Shown here piece after piece: positions 54,911 to 64,000 of a DNA stretch of 64,000 bases. Under the pieces are notes generated by a model, which had not been told where the DNA came from, made no database searches, and saw only the letters and a list, made by a program, of their open reading frames with translations. Origin of the DNA: Acidobacteriaceae bacterium (GTDB lineage: Bacteria; Acidobacteriota; Terriglobia; Terriglobales; Acidobacteriaceae); contig JAOAPN010000003.1 of assembly GCA_025462885.1 (NCBI GenBank), positions 124,001-188,000 of the forward strand, in the 5' to 3' direction. Made by a program: the position numbers and the translations under genes. The first letter of the stretch is position 1; each line of letters begins with the position of its first letter.

Positions 54911-56767
54911 CTAATTCTTTGGTGCTGTAGCGGCGGGCGGCGTTGCCTGGGGTGCAGCCGGCGCGGCAGTGGTGTCTGCCGGTGCGGTGTTGGGTGCGGC
55001 CGCTGCAGCAGGATCTGCCGGAGCCTTGAAGTAAGAGAGCTTGATGTAGACGGGTTCGATCTCAAAGGGCATCTTGTCCGCAGGAGAGAGAAGGGGTTCG
55101 AAGGCGGCATGCATCGTGATGACCTGATCCGTCCAGGGGTCGAAGCGCAGGAAGCTGGAGAGCGGCATGGCTGCCTGCTGCTTGAGGTTGGCCATATCGA
55201 GCTTCGGCCCCTTCGGCATCATGGCGGCGAGCCAGAAGGTCGGGTCGGTATCGCTCTTGACCAGACCGTCTCCGATCATCGGCTCGTTGAGAGCCTTGAG
55301 CGATTTGACGCGATCCTGAAGCTGCTGCAGATAGAGACCGAAGTACTGTTGACCGTCGGTGAGCTCTTTGGCCCCAAGCAGTTCGATGGCTTTCTTGGCG
55401 GCGGCCGTGTTGTCGGCCTCCGTGTGGTGCATCGGGATGCGGTTGAACACAGCGTTGGTGGGAAAGAGCAGGCGATCGTTGAAGGCGAACTTCGTATCCA
55501 GACGGTGCGCCAGGATGACGTGCGCGATCTGGAAGGCCAGGATGGCGTTCAGATTGCCCATCTGCTGGGCGCCATCCGCGGTGACGACTGCGGTGGTGTC
55601 GAGCAGGCTCTTCGAGATGACGATCGTGTTGCCGATGGCCAGTGACTCGAGCGGCTCGGTGAGCAAGGTGCGGCACCGGATCGGACGCGAGAGGGTGATG
55701 TTGTTGTAGGCCAGGATATTGCCGGCAAGCGCTTCGAGAGTCTTGTCGAACTCGCTGGGCGCGTCGAGGAGGCCGGCCTGGAAGAGGCGTTCGACGACGT
55801 TGTCCTCAGCCTGCTGAACCCAGGCGCGTTGTGCGCCGAGTGGGCTGACGTCCTGTGCTTCGTTCGAGACGTCGGTCGCACCGACTACGTCCATGGAGGT
55901 GTTCTCGGCTTCCTTGGCGGGAACCTTAAGCAGGTAGCCCCAGACATGGTTGATGGCCTTGAACTTGAGGGTGCGCGAGATGCTCTTGGGATCGCTCTCC
56001 TCCACGTAGAAGGACGTAGGGAGCCAGAGGTCGGGCTGGATGTTGGTGCGCCAGCTATCGAAGTGGTAGAACTCCTTGCGGTCATCTTCGGTGCCGGCAA
56101 AGTCGCCGTTGAAGCGGACGACGTTGCCGTTGCGGGTCTCGACCCAGATGCGTCCGAAGAAGCGGCCGTACTCGCGCTTGCCCTTGATAGGCGTTACATC
56201 GAAGACAGCAGTGGGGGTGTTGCCGATGAAGTCGTTACGGACATAGCCGAACGCGTAGTGCTCGCGATCGAAGCTGTTGGAGTCCATGAGCATCATCTGC
56301 ACGAAGCCTGCTTCGTGGAAGGTGAGCTTGAAGCTGCCGCCGAGTCCGGAGAAAAAGGAGAGAGGCTTCTTGATGAAGCCCATCTTGCCGTCCTTTGAGG
56401 TGCCTTTGGAGGTGGCATTGTTGACCTCGAAGGCATTGTCGCCAATGATCTTGTTGAACTCAACGCGTCCGAGGAAGTGTTGATCCGATTCCGGAACCTG
56501 TCCGAGGATGGGATCAGGACGCATGTTCTGAATGTAAGTCTCGACCAGCGGGGCCCGATCCTTGACAGTTTTGATGACTTCCTTCTCGCGCAGGATTGCC
56601 TTGTCGATCAGCGCGTTCTGGGCAGCGGTAAGTTTTCGCGAAGGCAGGACATCTTCCTGGTGCTTCTTCTTACCGATAAGCGGAATGGCTGCCGAAGCGG
56701 GCGGCACGGTGTTGGCGATAGTAGCTGCCAGCAGAAGACCGGCGAGGGGGAGTTTCCGGAAAATCAT
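54911..56767 (-). CDS. Large exported protein with degenerate M48-like motif
   Basis: 618 residues with a signal peptide (about 1-27, ending PASA). The first half (about 60-270) is rich in beta strands (GSFKLTFHEAGFVQMM, GRFFGRIWVETRNGNVVRFNGDF) and recalls the LolA/outer-membrane lipoprotein-sorting fold. The second half (about 330-520) resembles an M48 peptidase: GNTIVISKSLLD, then AILAFQIAHVILAHRLD. The zinc motif HExxH reads FQIAH, so catalysis is unlikely. The C-terminal 40 residues are Ala/Pro-rich. It lies 106 bp downstream of the TonB-family gene. The function is unknown. Confidence 0.75.
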   Translation of the reverse strand: MIFRKLPLAGLLLAATIANTVPPASAAIPLIGKKKHQEDVLPSRKLTAAQNALIDKAILREKEVIKTVKDRAPLVETYIQNMRPDPILGQVPESDQHFLGRVEFNKIIGDNAFEVNNATSKGTSKDGKMGFIKKPLSFFSGLGGSFKLTFHEAGFVQMMLMDSNSFDREHYAFGYVRNDFIGNTPTAVFDVTPIKGKREYGRFFGRIWVETRNGNVVRFNGDFAGTEDDRKEFYHFDSWRTNIQPDLWLPTSFYVEESDPKSISRTLKFKAINHVWGYLLKVPAKEAENTSMDVVGATDVSNEAQDVSPLGAQRAWVQQAEDNVVERLFQAGLLDAPSEFDKTLEALAGNILAYNNITLSRPIRCRTLLTEPLESLAIGNTIVISKSLLDTTAVVTADGAQQMGNLNAILAFQIAHVILAHRLDTKFAFNDRLLFPTNAVFNRIPMHHTEADNTAAAKKAIELLGAKELTDGQQYFGLYLQQLQDRVKSLKALNEPMIGDGLVKSDTDPTFWLAAMMPKGPKLDMANLKQQAAMPLSSFLRFDPWTDQVITMHAAFEPLLSPADKMPFEIEPVYIKLSYFKAPADPAAAAAPNTAPADTTAAPAAPQATPPAATAPKN

Positions 56768-56873
56768 TATTTAGGCTCCTACGGTGGCTGAGGTGACCAT
56801 CCATATTGTTGCGTTTGCTGGTTTGATGCTATTTCAACAGAAAGTACCCGTGAAGTGAAAACCCGGGTACTCT

Positions 56874-57965
56874 CTAGCTGGCCAGTTGGAATGCGACATT
56901 GACGACACCATCCCAGTCTATGGGATGACCGGATGTATCGATAGCGGGCTGGAAGCGCGTTGCCTGGACGGCGCGGACGGCAGACTCGCCGAGGCCGTGG
57001 CCCAGATCGCTGGTGACACCGAGCACCTGAACTGTGCCAGCAGCGGAGACGTGAATGCGGACGGAAACCACGCCTTCAATATGCAGGCGGGTCGCCTCGG
57101 CGGTGTACTCGGGACGCGGCTTGAAGATAACCTTCGGCCCGGTGCGTGCTGGTCCAGCGGAGGCTGCCACGGGCTTGGGCATTGCGGGTTCGACGTTCTG
57201 GCCGAGATTGACTGGACCTGCCACACGGCCGGTAGAGTTCATGGGGCCAGTGCCGCCGGTTACGCCCAGCTTGACGCCCCGCACTGCATTGGCGGCGTTA
57301 TCGCGGCCGGACATATTCTGGCTGCCGGCAGATCCCGAACCGAGGTTGACGGCCGTTGCTGCAGGGCCGGTTCCGGTGTTCGAGGCAGGCATGCCGGACA
57401 TTCCCTTATTGCCGAGATTGATGGAGCTGGTCGCAGGGCGATTCGAGACAGCGATGGGGTTGTTCTGTTGACCGAGTGCGACTGCCGTGGGCTTGGGTGA
57501 GTTGTTCACGACAGAAGCAGGCATTGCCCGGGCCAGGTTGACCACCTTCGGAGCTGGTGGCGGCTGAACGAGTTTTGGGGGAGCAGGCTGGATGATCGGA
57601 ACCTGCTGCACCATCTTGACCTCAGGCGGCTTCGGGATGTCGGGGAGTTTGACGTCGGGAAGCTTGATCTTGGGTGGCTCAACCTTGGCGATAACGGGCG
57701 TCGGAGGCAACTTGGGAACGATCACCGGTTTTGGCGGATCGATCTTTTTGATCGGCTCCAGGGAGATGGCGGTGAGCTTCTTGCTGTTATCGATGCTGTG
57801 TTTGGCTGCCGAGCCGATCACGATTACGACGAACGCGATCACGAGATTGAGAGAGATCGAAGTGAAGAGCGATGACTTGCTCTGGCTGCCGTCGTCGAGG
57901 ATGCCGAAGGTTGCGAACCGCATATCTTTCGGTGTTGTGTCTATCGTGCGAATCGGCTTAGCCAT
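56874..57965 (-). CDS. TonB-family energy transducer
   Basis: 363 residues. A cytoplasmic N-terminus of about 33 residues, one membrane helix (SISLNLVIAFVVIVIGSAA), a Pro/Lys-rich periplasmic spacer (about 68-150, repeated KLPDVKLPDIPKPPEVK), a Gly/Asn/Ser-rich stretch, and a C-terminal TonB domain (about 275-363, KVIFKPRPEYTAEATRLHIEGVVSVRIHVSAAGTV…FQPAI). It would carry energy to outer-membrane receptors such as the Oar-like one. No exbB/exbD genes are adjacent. Confidence 0.9.
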   Translation of the reverse strand: MAKPIRTIDTTPKDMRFATFGILDDGSQSKSSLFTSISLNLVIAFVVIVIGSAAKHSIDNSKKLTAISLEPIKKIDPPKPVIVPKLPPTPVIAKVEPPKIKLPDVKLPDIPKPPEVKMVQQVPIIQPAPPKLVQPPPAPKVVNLARAMPASVVNNSPKPTAVALGQQNNPIAVSNRPATSSINLGNKGMSGMPASNTGTGPAATAVNLGSGSAGSQNMSGRDNAANAVRGVKLGVTGGTGPMNSTGRVAGPVNLGQNVEPAMPKPVAASAGPARTGPKVIFKPRPEYTAEATRLHIEGVVSVRIHVSAAGTVQVLGVTSDLGHGLGESAVRAVQATRFQPAIDTSGHPIDWDGVVNVAFQLAS

Positions 57966-58343
57966 GATCTTGAATCCTTCGTTGCCTCTCTGCGAAGAGG
58001 GTGGAATTTATGCCGGTCGTGCGATGGAAAACCGGTTTGGGAGAAGATGAGCTCCAAAGCTTCCGGAGCAGCGGGTCGAGAAGGTCGGGGAGCGAACGAT
58101 CTCGATCTTGTTATCTTTGCGAACGCAACCCGAAGGCTGGTTCGATTCAGTAAGGCTTAGTAAGACAGACGCTCTGTGTTGCTTAAAAGGTTACCTTCAG
58201 CTGCGGTGCAGAGAAAGATTTTAAGTTTCGGTCTAGCGGTGTCTCCGCGCTGCGATACTTCATGTATGTTGCCGGAAGCAAAAGCGATTGACACTCATAC
58301 TTTGGTTGTAGGCAATACAGAACAGAGGCGAGGAGACGAACCC
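57966..58343. other. Divergent intergenic region between the TonB-family gene and galE
   Basis: No gene is visible. TTGACA (58288-58293) is a perfect -35 hexamer about 50 bp upstream of the galE ATG, but no clear -10 stands at the usual distance. The frame of galE is open through this stretch, without family resemblance. Confidence 0.4.
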
Positions 58344-59312
58344 ATGAAGGTACTGATTACAGGCGGCGCGGGCTACATTGGTGGCACAGTTTCGAGGCTT
58401 CTGCTGGCTCGTGGGCATGAGGTTACGGTGTATGACAATCTGTGCCACAGCAAGCGCGAGGCGCTGGCACCTGGGGTGAATTTTGTTGAAGGCGATCTGG
58501 CAGATGGTGAGTTGTTGCAAGGGATCCTCAAGGCGGGTCACTTCGATGGAGTGATGCATTTCGCTGCGCTGATTGAAGCTGGGGAGAGCATGCAGCGGCC
58601 TGAGATCTACTTCCGTAATAATACCGCGTCTACGCTGACTTTGCTTGAATCCATGCTCGCAACCGGCCACGACAAACTGGTTTTCAGCTCGACCGCGGCA
58701 TGCTATGGCGAGCCAGAGAGCACTCCCATTCTGGAAGATGCCAAGCTGCAGCCGACTAACGCCTATGGAGAGAGTAAGTTACTGGTAGAGCACATGTTGC
58801 GCTGGATGAACTCGCAGCATGGATTTCGCTATGCAAGCCTGCGCTACTTCAACGTCGCGGGTGCAATCGAAGACTATGGTGAGGCGCATGAGCCGGAATC
58901 GCACTTGATTCCGTTAATTCTTGACGTTGCACTGGGACGCCGCAAAAACATCAAGATCTTCGGACGCGACTATCCCACAAAAGATGGAACCTGCGTGCGG
59001 GATTACATCCACGTACAGGATCTTGCCGAGGCACATCTGTTGGCGCTGGGAGCATTGAAAGACAAGAGCCGCCTGATCTACAACATCGGCAACGGACAGG
59101 GCTTCACGGTGTTGGAGGTTATCGACTCCGTGCGGCGCGTGACGGGGAAGGAGATTCCTCTGGAAGAGCATGAGCGTCGTGCTGGGGATCCTGCGGTGCT
59201 CGTGGCGAGCTCAGAAAAGATTAAACAGGAGCTGGGCTGGAAGCCAAACTTTGCCGAACTGGATGCAATTATCGAGAGTGCGTGGAAATGGCATCAGACT
59301 CGATATGCGTAG
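58344..59312 (+). CDS. galE: UDP-glucose 4-epimerase
   Basis: 322 residues from ATG 58344, where MKVLITGGAGYIGG begins and AGGAG lies 8 bases upstream; the open frame reaches back to 58176. The extended SDR fold has the GGAGYIGG nucleotide motif, FSSTAACYGEP with the catalytic Ser, NAYGESK (YxxxK), and TCVRDYIHVQDLAEAHL. It interconverts UDP-glucose and UDP-galactose for sugar use or surface polysaccharides. It stands alone. Confidence 0.95.
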   Translation: MKVLITGGAGYIGGTVSRLLLARGHEVTVYDNLCHSKREALAPGVNFVEGDLADGELLQGILKAGHFDGVMHFAALIEAGESMQRPEIYFRNNTASTLTLLESMLATGHDKLVFSSTAACYGEPESTPILEDAKLQPTNAYGESKLLVEHMLRWMNSQHGFRYASLRYFNVAGAIEDYGEAHEPESHLIPLILDVALGRRKNIKIFGRDYPTKDGTCVRDYIHVQDLAEAHLLALGALKDKSRLIYNIGNGQGFTVLEVIDSVRRVTGKEIPLEEHERRAGDPAVLVASSEKIKQELGWKPNFAELDAIIESAWKWHQTRYA

Positions 59313-59361
59313 TTCGCACGGTGCATCGTTTTGTTGATTGTTGTAAGCATGGGAGGCTGGA

Positions 59362-59940
59362 TTGCTCGATAGCATGTTTCACCTGCATCTGCCGCTGATC
59401 GAGAAGATCATTCGCCCGGTGATTGTGTATTTGTGCCTGATACTTTTTCTGCGGCTGTTTGGAAAACGCGAGCTGGCCCAGTTGAATCCGTTCGACCTGG
59501 TGGTGCTGTTGAGCCTGTCGAATACGGTGCAGAACGCGATCATCGGGGATGACAATTCTGTCTCAGGGGGAGTGATTGGAGCGCTGTCGCTGCTCTCGAT
59601 CAACTGGCTGCTCACGCGACTGATGTTCCGGCTCCCCAAGGTGAATGAGGCTCTGGAAGGCTCTGAAACAGTTCTGATCCGTCACGGCAAAGTCGACAAG
59701 AAAGCTCTCGAAAAAGAAGCCCTGACGGAGTTGGAGTTGCTGTCCGTGATCCACAAGCAAGGGTTGAACAGCTTTAGCGAGGTGGAGAAGTGCGTCCTGG
59801 AGCCGAATGGCAACTTTTATGTGGAGGCGGTTTCGCCTTCCATTGGAGACGCAGAGCGCGAAGAGGTACTCAAGGCCGTTCGCGAACTGACGCTTGAGGT
59901 CAAGAATCTGAAGGCGGAGTTGAAGGCCGCTAAGGCTTAG
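59362..59940 (+). CDS. DUF421 (YetF/YcaP-like) membrane protein
   Basis: 192 residues from a TTG at 59362 with GGGAGG 5 bases upstream; an ATG at 59374 is the alternative. Three membrane helices (VIVYLCLILFLRLFGKRE, FDLVVLLSLSNTVQNAIIGDD, GVIGALSLLSINWLLTRL) precede the DUF421 cytoplasmic domain (EGSETVLIRHGKVDKKALEKEALT). A predicted coiled tail (LEVKNLKAELKAAK) ends the protein. The family is linked to sporulation and stress in other bacteria, without a known activity. It follows galE by 49 bp. Confidence 0.92.
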   Translation: MLDSMFHLHLPLIEKIIRPVIVYLCLILFLRLFGKRELAQLNPFDLVVLLSLSNTVQNAIIGDDNSVSGGVIGALSLLSINWLLTRLMFRLPKVNEALEGSETVLIRHGKVDKKALEKEALTELELLSVIHKQGLNSFSEVEKCVLEPNGNFYVEAVSPSIGDAEREEVLKAVRELTLEVKNLKAELKAAKA

Positions 59941-60136
59941 GGACTTCCATCGCAGGCTTGGGAGGATTTTTCTCCATGGCTTTGCGATACATCTCTGGAG
60001 GTTCAGGCAGTTGCGAGTCGCGGATCGCGGCCCGATAGCCTCCCCGATAGATGGAATACATGACGGCAAGGGCGCAACCGACGCCAAAGGCGAAGCCGAA
60101 AAAGAACCCGAGAATGGCTGGCCAGTAGAAAGTCAT
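59930..60136 (-). CDS. Small single-helix membrane protein
   Basis: 68 residues. One N-terminal membrane helix (YWPAILGFFFGFAFGVGCALAVMYSIY) with glycine-zipper spacing leads to a basic, proline-rich cytoplasmic tail. It overlaps the end of the DUF421 gene by 11 bases on the opposite strand. It is the third gene of the OFA transporter unit. No family is recognised. Confidence 0.6.
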   Translation of the reverse strand: MTFYWPAILGFFFGFAFGVGCALAVMYSIYRGGYRAAIRDSQLPEPPEMYRKAMEKNPPKPAMEVPKP

Positions 60137-60165
60137 GATGCCCTGAGTCTACTGGACAGCCCGAA

Positions 60166-60330
60166 TTATTTTTGCGGGGCGGTATTCGCCGGGGTTGTGG
60201 CTGCGGGTTTGGTAAAAATTTTGAGGGCGTTCTGTACCGTGTAGTTGAGGCCCCACGCGGTCGGGAGTACGACGACTGCCCAGGCTGCGGCGACCAGGAT
60301 CGGTGAAGATTTCTGCTGAATGTCTGCCAT
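60166..60330 (-). CDS. MFS transporter small-subunit-like peptide
   Basis: 54 residues: a short hydrophilic start (MADIQQKSSP), one membrane helix (ILVAAAWAVVVLPTAWGLNYT), then VQNALKIF and an Ala/Thr/Pro tail. The order W…PxxWGxxxTxxxA matches the short partner proteins annotated next to OFA-type MFS carriers. It starts 51 bp after the OFA carrier stop in the same direction; an AGGAG lies before the ATG (the plus strand reads TTCTCCTGAG at 60334). Confidence 0.75.
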   Translation of the reverse strand: MADIQQKSSPILVAAAWAVVVLPTAWGLNYTVQNALKIFTKPAATTPANTAPQK

Positions 60331-60381
60331 GAAGTTCTCCTGAGCTCTACTTTCCTCAAATTTCTAAAGGACTATCCGAAT

Positions 60382-61758
60382 CTAATGCGCTGCGCCGGCG
60401 GTTTCGGGGATGGTTTGGTCTTTGAGCCAATACTTCTCATTGACAGGGCGGACCAGCAGATTTGCGATGAAGCCCACGACGAGCAGTCCGGACATGATGT
60501 GGAGAATGAGCGGATACGCTTCTTCGCGGGGCATCTTGTTCGCGACATAGTGATCCAGAATGCCGTTGACGATGAGCGGCCCGACGATGCCTGCGGTGGA
60601 CCACGCCGTGAGCAGGCGCCCGTGGATCGCCGAGACGTTGAAGCCGCCGAAGAGATCCTTCAGATAAGCCGGAATGGTCGCGAAGCCGCCTCCATACATG
60701 GAGAGCAGGACCGCTGCGGCGATGACGAAGAACGGAACAGAATTCAGCTTGTCCGAACGGGTGAGGGGGAGCAGAAAGTAGAGGATGGGTCCGATCGTAA
60801 AGAAGCAAAAGTACGTTGCTTTACGGCCCAGGGTGTCGGACACGGAGGCCCACAGAAAGCGGCCCGCCATATTGAAGATGCTGAGCAAGCCGACGAAGCC
60901 AACGGCAGCGATGGGGCCTACGGAGCCTTTGAAAAGGTCCTGGATCATGGGTGAGGCTTGTTCCAGGATTCCGATGCCGGCGGTGACATTGGTAAACAGA
61001 ATGATCCAGAGGAGCCAGAACTGCGGCGTCCGCCACGCATGGGAGACATCCACATTGTGCGTGGAGATCAGCGCAGAAGTTTTATTGTGGCCCGACCATC
61101 CTTCTGGCTTCCAGTCTTCGCCGGGGACGCGGATGGTGAAGACTCCAAACATCATGAAGATGAAGTAAAGAATGCCCATCGTGATGAAGGTGTAGGGGAT
61201 CGAGGGCTGGCCAGCCGATTTGAAGTACGCCATGAGGTTGCTGGCGAGAGGCCCGCCGATCATCGCGCCGCCTCCGAACCCCATGATGGCGAGGCCCGTC
61301 GCGAGGCCGGGCCGGTCGGGGAACCACTTGATGAGCGTCGAGACAGGGGAGATATAACCCAGTCCCAGGCCGATGCCGCCGACGACTCCATACCCGAGAT
61401 AGATGAGGAGGAGAGAGTGAGTCGCCGCTCCCGCGGATGCGATGAGGAAGCCCGTACCGAAGCAGAGGGCAGCGTAGAACATGGCACGGCGCGGGCCGGC
61501 CTTTTCGAGCCAGGCCCCGAAGAGTGCGGCCGAGATGCCCAGGAACGCGATGGCGATGGAGAAGATGTAGCCGACCTCTTTCAGGTTCCAGGCAGCGCCG
61601 TCGGCTCCATGGAGCGCGAGAAGAGGGTTTTTGAAGACCGAAAAAGCGTAGACCTGCCCGATGGACAGATGAATGGCCAAGGCAGCGGGGGGGACCAGCC
61701 AGCGGCTGTAGCCTGCGTGTGCAACCGAGTGATCGCGATCGAGAAAAGCGAGGGCCAT
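60382..61758 (-). CDS. OFA-family MFS transporter (oxalate/formate antiporter-like)
   Basis: 458 residues from ATG 61758 with CAGGAG upstream; the frame opens at 61827. It has twelve membrane helices. The start RWLVPPAALAIHLSIGQVYAFSVFKNPL is typical of the OFA group, as are GYGVVGGIGLGLGYISPVSTLIKWFPDRPGLATGLAI and the MFGVFTI segment. Substrates in this group are carboxylates such as oxalate, formate, lactate or pyruvate. Divergent acs suggests a link with acetate or other short acids. A small partner is encoded directly downstream. Confidence 0.93.
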   Translation of the reverse strand: MALAFLDRDHSVAHAGYSRWLVPPAALAIHLSIGQVYAFSVFKNPLLALHGADGAAWNLKEVGYIFSIAIAFLGISAALFGAWLEKAGPRRAMFYAALCFGTGFLIASAGAATHSLLLIYLGYGVVGGIGLGLGYISPVSTLIKWFPDRPGLATGLAIMGFGGGAMIGGPLASNLMAYFKSAGQPSIPYTFITMGILYFIFMMFGVFTIRVPGEDWKPEGWSGHNKTSALISTHNVDVSHAWRTPQFWLLWIILFTNVTAGIGILEQASPMIQDLFKGSVGPIAAVGFVGLLSIFNMAGRFLWASVSDTLGRKATYFCFFTIGPILYFLLPLTRSDKLNSVPFFVIAAAVLLSMYGGGFATIPAYLKDLFGGFNVSAIHGRLLTAWSTAGIVGPLIVNGILDHYVANKMPREEAYPLILHIMSGLLVVGFIANLLVRPVNEKYWLKDQTIPETAGAAH

Positions 61759-62014
61759 GGGTGGTGCTCCTGGGATCGGAAATGAGATCGGAAATAGGAC
61801 AGCAGGAATCGCCGCGTCGATAACCACCGGATTGCTGCCAGACGACTGTATTGCGCCAAAGTCTTAGTGGCTGGTAGTGGGATGCGAATCCGTGGCTTGG
61901 CGTCGCAGGTTGCTGCGGTGCGATGCATAGCGTACCTTTTTCCCTGCTGGGTGAAATTGTTTGCTGCGGCGCTGAACTTTACTTTTGGACCAAACGATAG
62001 GGGATTGTCCGACG

Positions 62015-63982
62015 ATGTCTGATGTGAATACGAACCTGGATTCGAGCCTGAGAGAGAACCGTTTGTTTGCGCCGCCTGCGGAATTTGCAGCGAAGGCCAA
62101 TGTAAAGAGTCTGGAAGAGTATGAGGCGATGTACCGGCGGAGCGTGGAGCAGCCGGAAGAGTTCTGGGCCGAGGCGGCCGGAGAACTGGAGTGGTTTCAA
62201 AAGTGGACGAAGGTGCTGGAGACCGGGCCGGACGGGTCGGGGCTGGGTGCCAAATGGTTCGTCGGTGGGAAGCTGAATCTCTCGCACAACTGTGTCGACC
62301 GTCATGCGCTGGGGGCGCGGAAGGACAAGGTAGCCCTTCTGTGGGAGGGAGAGCCGGGTGAGGTACGAAAGGTAACTTACGGCGAACTATTGGCGCAGGT
62401 GCAGCAGTTCGCCAATGTCCTGAAGGCGCAGGGGGTGAAGCGCGGCGATCGCGTAGCGATCTACATGGGCATGATTCCCGAACTGGCGATTGCGCTGCTG
62501 GCCTGTGCACGAATCGGCGCGGTTCATTCGGTGATTTTCGGAGGGTTCGCGGCGCATGCGATTGTGGACCGCGTGAATGACTCGGAGTGCGTGGTGGTGA
62601 TCACGCAGGACACGAGCTTCCGGCGCGGCAGCGAGGTGAAGCTCAAGTCCATCGTGGATGAGGCGATGGAGAAGTGCCCCTCGGTAAAGAGCGTGATCGT
62701 GTTCCAGCGCAGCGGTTCTGCTGTGACGATGAAGGCTGGACGGGATGTCTGGTGGCACGAGGAGATGAGCAAGGCCGGGGCAGAGTGTGCGCCGGAGTGG
62801 ATGGATGCCGAAGATCCGCTCTACCTGCTGTATACCTCCGGGACCACCGGCAAGCCGAAGGGTCTGTTGCATACGACCGGGGGCTACGCGGTGCAGACGT
62901 ATTTGACCAGCAAGTATGTCTTCGATCTGCAGGAGCATGACGTCTATTGGTGTACGGCGGATATTGGCTGGGTAACCGGACACAGCTACGTGGTGTACGG
63001 GCCGCTCCAGAATGGGGCGACCGTGGTGATGTACGAAGGAGCCCCGAACTGGCCGCAGAACGATCGTTTCTGGAAGATCGTGGATGACCACAAGGTGACG
63101 GTCTTCTACACGGCTCCGACGGCGATCCGGGCGTTTACGAAGTGGGGGGATGAGTGGGTGCGGAAACACTCCCTCGCGAGTCTGCGACTGCTGGGAACAG
63201 TCGGGGAGTCGATCAATCCGGAGAGCTGGATGTGGTATCACCGCGAGATCGGCAAGGAGCGCTGCCCGATCGTCGACACCTACTGGCAGACGGAGACGGG
63301 GGCGATCATCATTGCACCAATTCCGGGTGCCGTCGGGACGAAACCCGGTTCGGCGACGCGGCCGTTCTTCGGCATCGTCCCGGAGGTGGTGACGAAGGAG
63401 GGCGAGCCTGTTCCCGATGGGAAGGGCGGGCTGCTGGTGATTCGCAAGCCGTGGCCTTCCATCGCACGCACCATCTACGGAGATGCGGAACGCTATGCGC
63501 AGTCTTACTTCAGCGAGATTCCCGGAAGCTACTTCACGGGCGATGGAGCGCGACGCGATTCGGATGGCTACTTCTGGCTGATGGGCCGGGTGGATGACGT
63601 TATCAACGTGAGCGGCCACCGGCTCGGAACGATGGAGATCGAGTCTGCCCTGGTCGCGCACCCGAAGGTGGCGGAAGCTGCCTGCGTCGGGCGCCCGGAT
63701 GAGATGAAGGGGCAGGCGATTGCCGCATTCGTGACGCTGGAGGAAGGCCATGCTCCAAGCGAGGAGTTGCGGCAGGAGCTGCGGCAGTGGGTGGCTAAAG
63801 AGATTGGAGCGCTGGCTCGACCGGACGACCTGACGTTTACGGATGCTCTGCCCAAGACACGGAGCGGCAAGATCATGCGGCGTCTGCTGCGCGAACTGGC
63901 CAGCACGGGCGAGGTCAAAGGCGATACGACCACGCTGGAGGATTTCGGCGTTATCGCGAAGCTGCGCGGAGACGACGAATAG
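62015..63982 (+). CDS. acs: Acetyl-CoA synthetase
   Basis: 655 residues from ATG 62015; the frame opens at 61985. The N-terminal ACAS domain (about 20-85) is followed by the adenylating enzyme core: [20 protein letters not shown] (P-loop), [10 protein letters not shown] and [34 protein letters not shown]. The C-terminal [15 protein letters not shown] carries the lysine that acetyl-transferases commonly modify. It activates acetate to acetyl-CoA with ATP. It is divergent from the OFA carrier, 256 bp apart. The stop is 18 bases before the window end. Confidence 0.97.
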   Translation: MSDVNTNLDSSLRENRLFAPPAEFAAKANVKSLEEYEAMYRRSVEQPEEFWAEAAGELEWFQKWTKVLETGPDGSGLGAKWFVGGKLNLSHNCVDRHALGARKDKVALLWEGEPGEVRKVTYGELLAQVQQFANVLKAQGVKRGDRVAIYMGMIPELAIALLACARIGAVHSVIFGGFAAHAIVDRVNDSECVVVITQDTSFRRGSEVKLKSIVDEAMEKCPSVKSVIVFQRSGSAVTMKAGRDVWWHEEMSKAGAECAPEWMDAEDPLYLLYTSGTTGKPKGLLHTTGGYAVQTYLTSKYVFDLQEHDVYWCTADIGWVTGHSYVVYGPLQNGATVVMYEGAPNWPQNDRFWKIVDDHKVTVFYTAPTAIRAFTKWGDEWVRKHSLASLRLLGTVGESINPESWMWYHREIGKERCPIVDTYWQTETGAIIIAPIPGAVGTKPGSATRPFFGIVPEVVTKEGEPVPDGKGGLLVIRKPWPSIARTIYGDAERYAQSYFSEIPGSYFTGDGARRDSDGYFWLMGRVDDVINVSGHRLGTMEIESALVAHPKVAEAACVGRPDEMKGQAIAAFVTLEEGHAPSEELRQELRQWVAKEIGALARPDDLTFTDALPKTRSGKIMRRLLRELASTGEVKGDTTTLEDFGVIAKLRGDDE

Positions 63983-64000
63983 CTGAATTAAAGTACGGGC

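Noticed and set aside
58288..58316. A full promoter for galE at the TTGACA hexamer
   Set aside because: No acceptable -10 hexamer occurs 16-18 bp downstream, so only the -35 is reported, within the gap entry.

Overview
The window looks like a chromosomal segment of a soil Acidobacteriota of the Acidobacteriaceae type (Terriglobus/Granulicella/Edaphobacter relatives). This is inferred from a TIGR03435/DUF3738 gene, an Oar-like TonB-dependent receptor with a carboxypeptidase-regulatory N-terminus, several Tat-exported polysaccharide enzymes, a futalosine-pathway mqnA, high GC, and many intergenic palindromic repeats. No rRNA, tRNA, CRISPR array, prophage or transposase gene was found.

Layout. 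1-2.9 kb: a frameshifted TIGR03435 gene, a small palindromic element, a DUF4239-like membrane protein and an SDR oxidoreductase with a clear upstream operator palindrome. 2.9-9.3 kb: sulfatase, Oar-like receptor, sulfatase on the minus strand, probably one sulfated-glycan uptake and desulfation unit. 9.6-12.9 kb: a CpxA/CpxR-like pair, divergent from a small membrane protein and a Spy/CpxP-like periplasmic protein; both of these genes follow copies of the same 71-bp promoter with TTTAC-N5-TTTAC boxes. 12.9-17.3 kb: CE15-like esterase, GH1 glucosidase and CE8 pectinesterase (plant cell wall). 17.4-33.1 kb: a membrane MutS-like ATPase, SRP RNA, fabH, a PadR unit, a VTT protein, mqnA, a ThuA-like protein, a UxuA-like protein, a beta-propeller lipoprotein, dprA, topA and small conserved genes. 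33.2-37.7 kb: a cyclic-nucleotide-domain histidine kinase behind a frameshifted DUF4174 gene, an MFS efflux pump and a DinB protein.

37.8-51.1 kb is the centrepiece: a 13-kb minus-strand branched-chain amino acid supercluster in the order leuA-leuB-leuC-leuD-ilvD-ilvB-ilvN-ilvC. Five non-biosynthetic genes lie inside it: a secreted protein, an Rmf/CrpP-like mini-protein, a PH-like membrane protein, an Sm-like mini-protein and an acyltransferase. Three of these abut or overlap a biosynthetic gene in a way that suggests translational coupling. A LysR regulator is divergent from leuA and shares a T-N11-A operator with the predicted leuA promoter.

52-64 kb: a second Spy-like protein, two small outer-membrane barrels, a TonB-family protein beside a large periplasmic protein with a degenerate M48 motif, galE, a DUF421 protein, an OFA-type MFS carrier with a 54-residue partner, and acs.

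Repeats are the other striking layer. There are two families of triple-hairpin REPIN-like elements, a GC-rich family with three copies, an identical 39-bp pair inside the BCAA cluster, a 230-bp element with imperfect terminal inverted repeats, and a perfect seven-copy heptamer array behind fabH.
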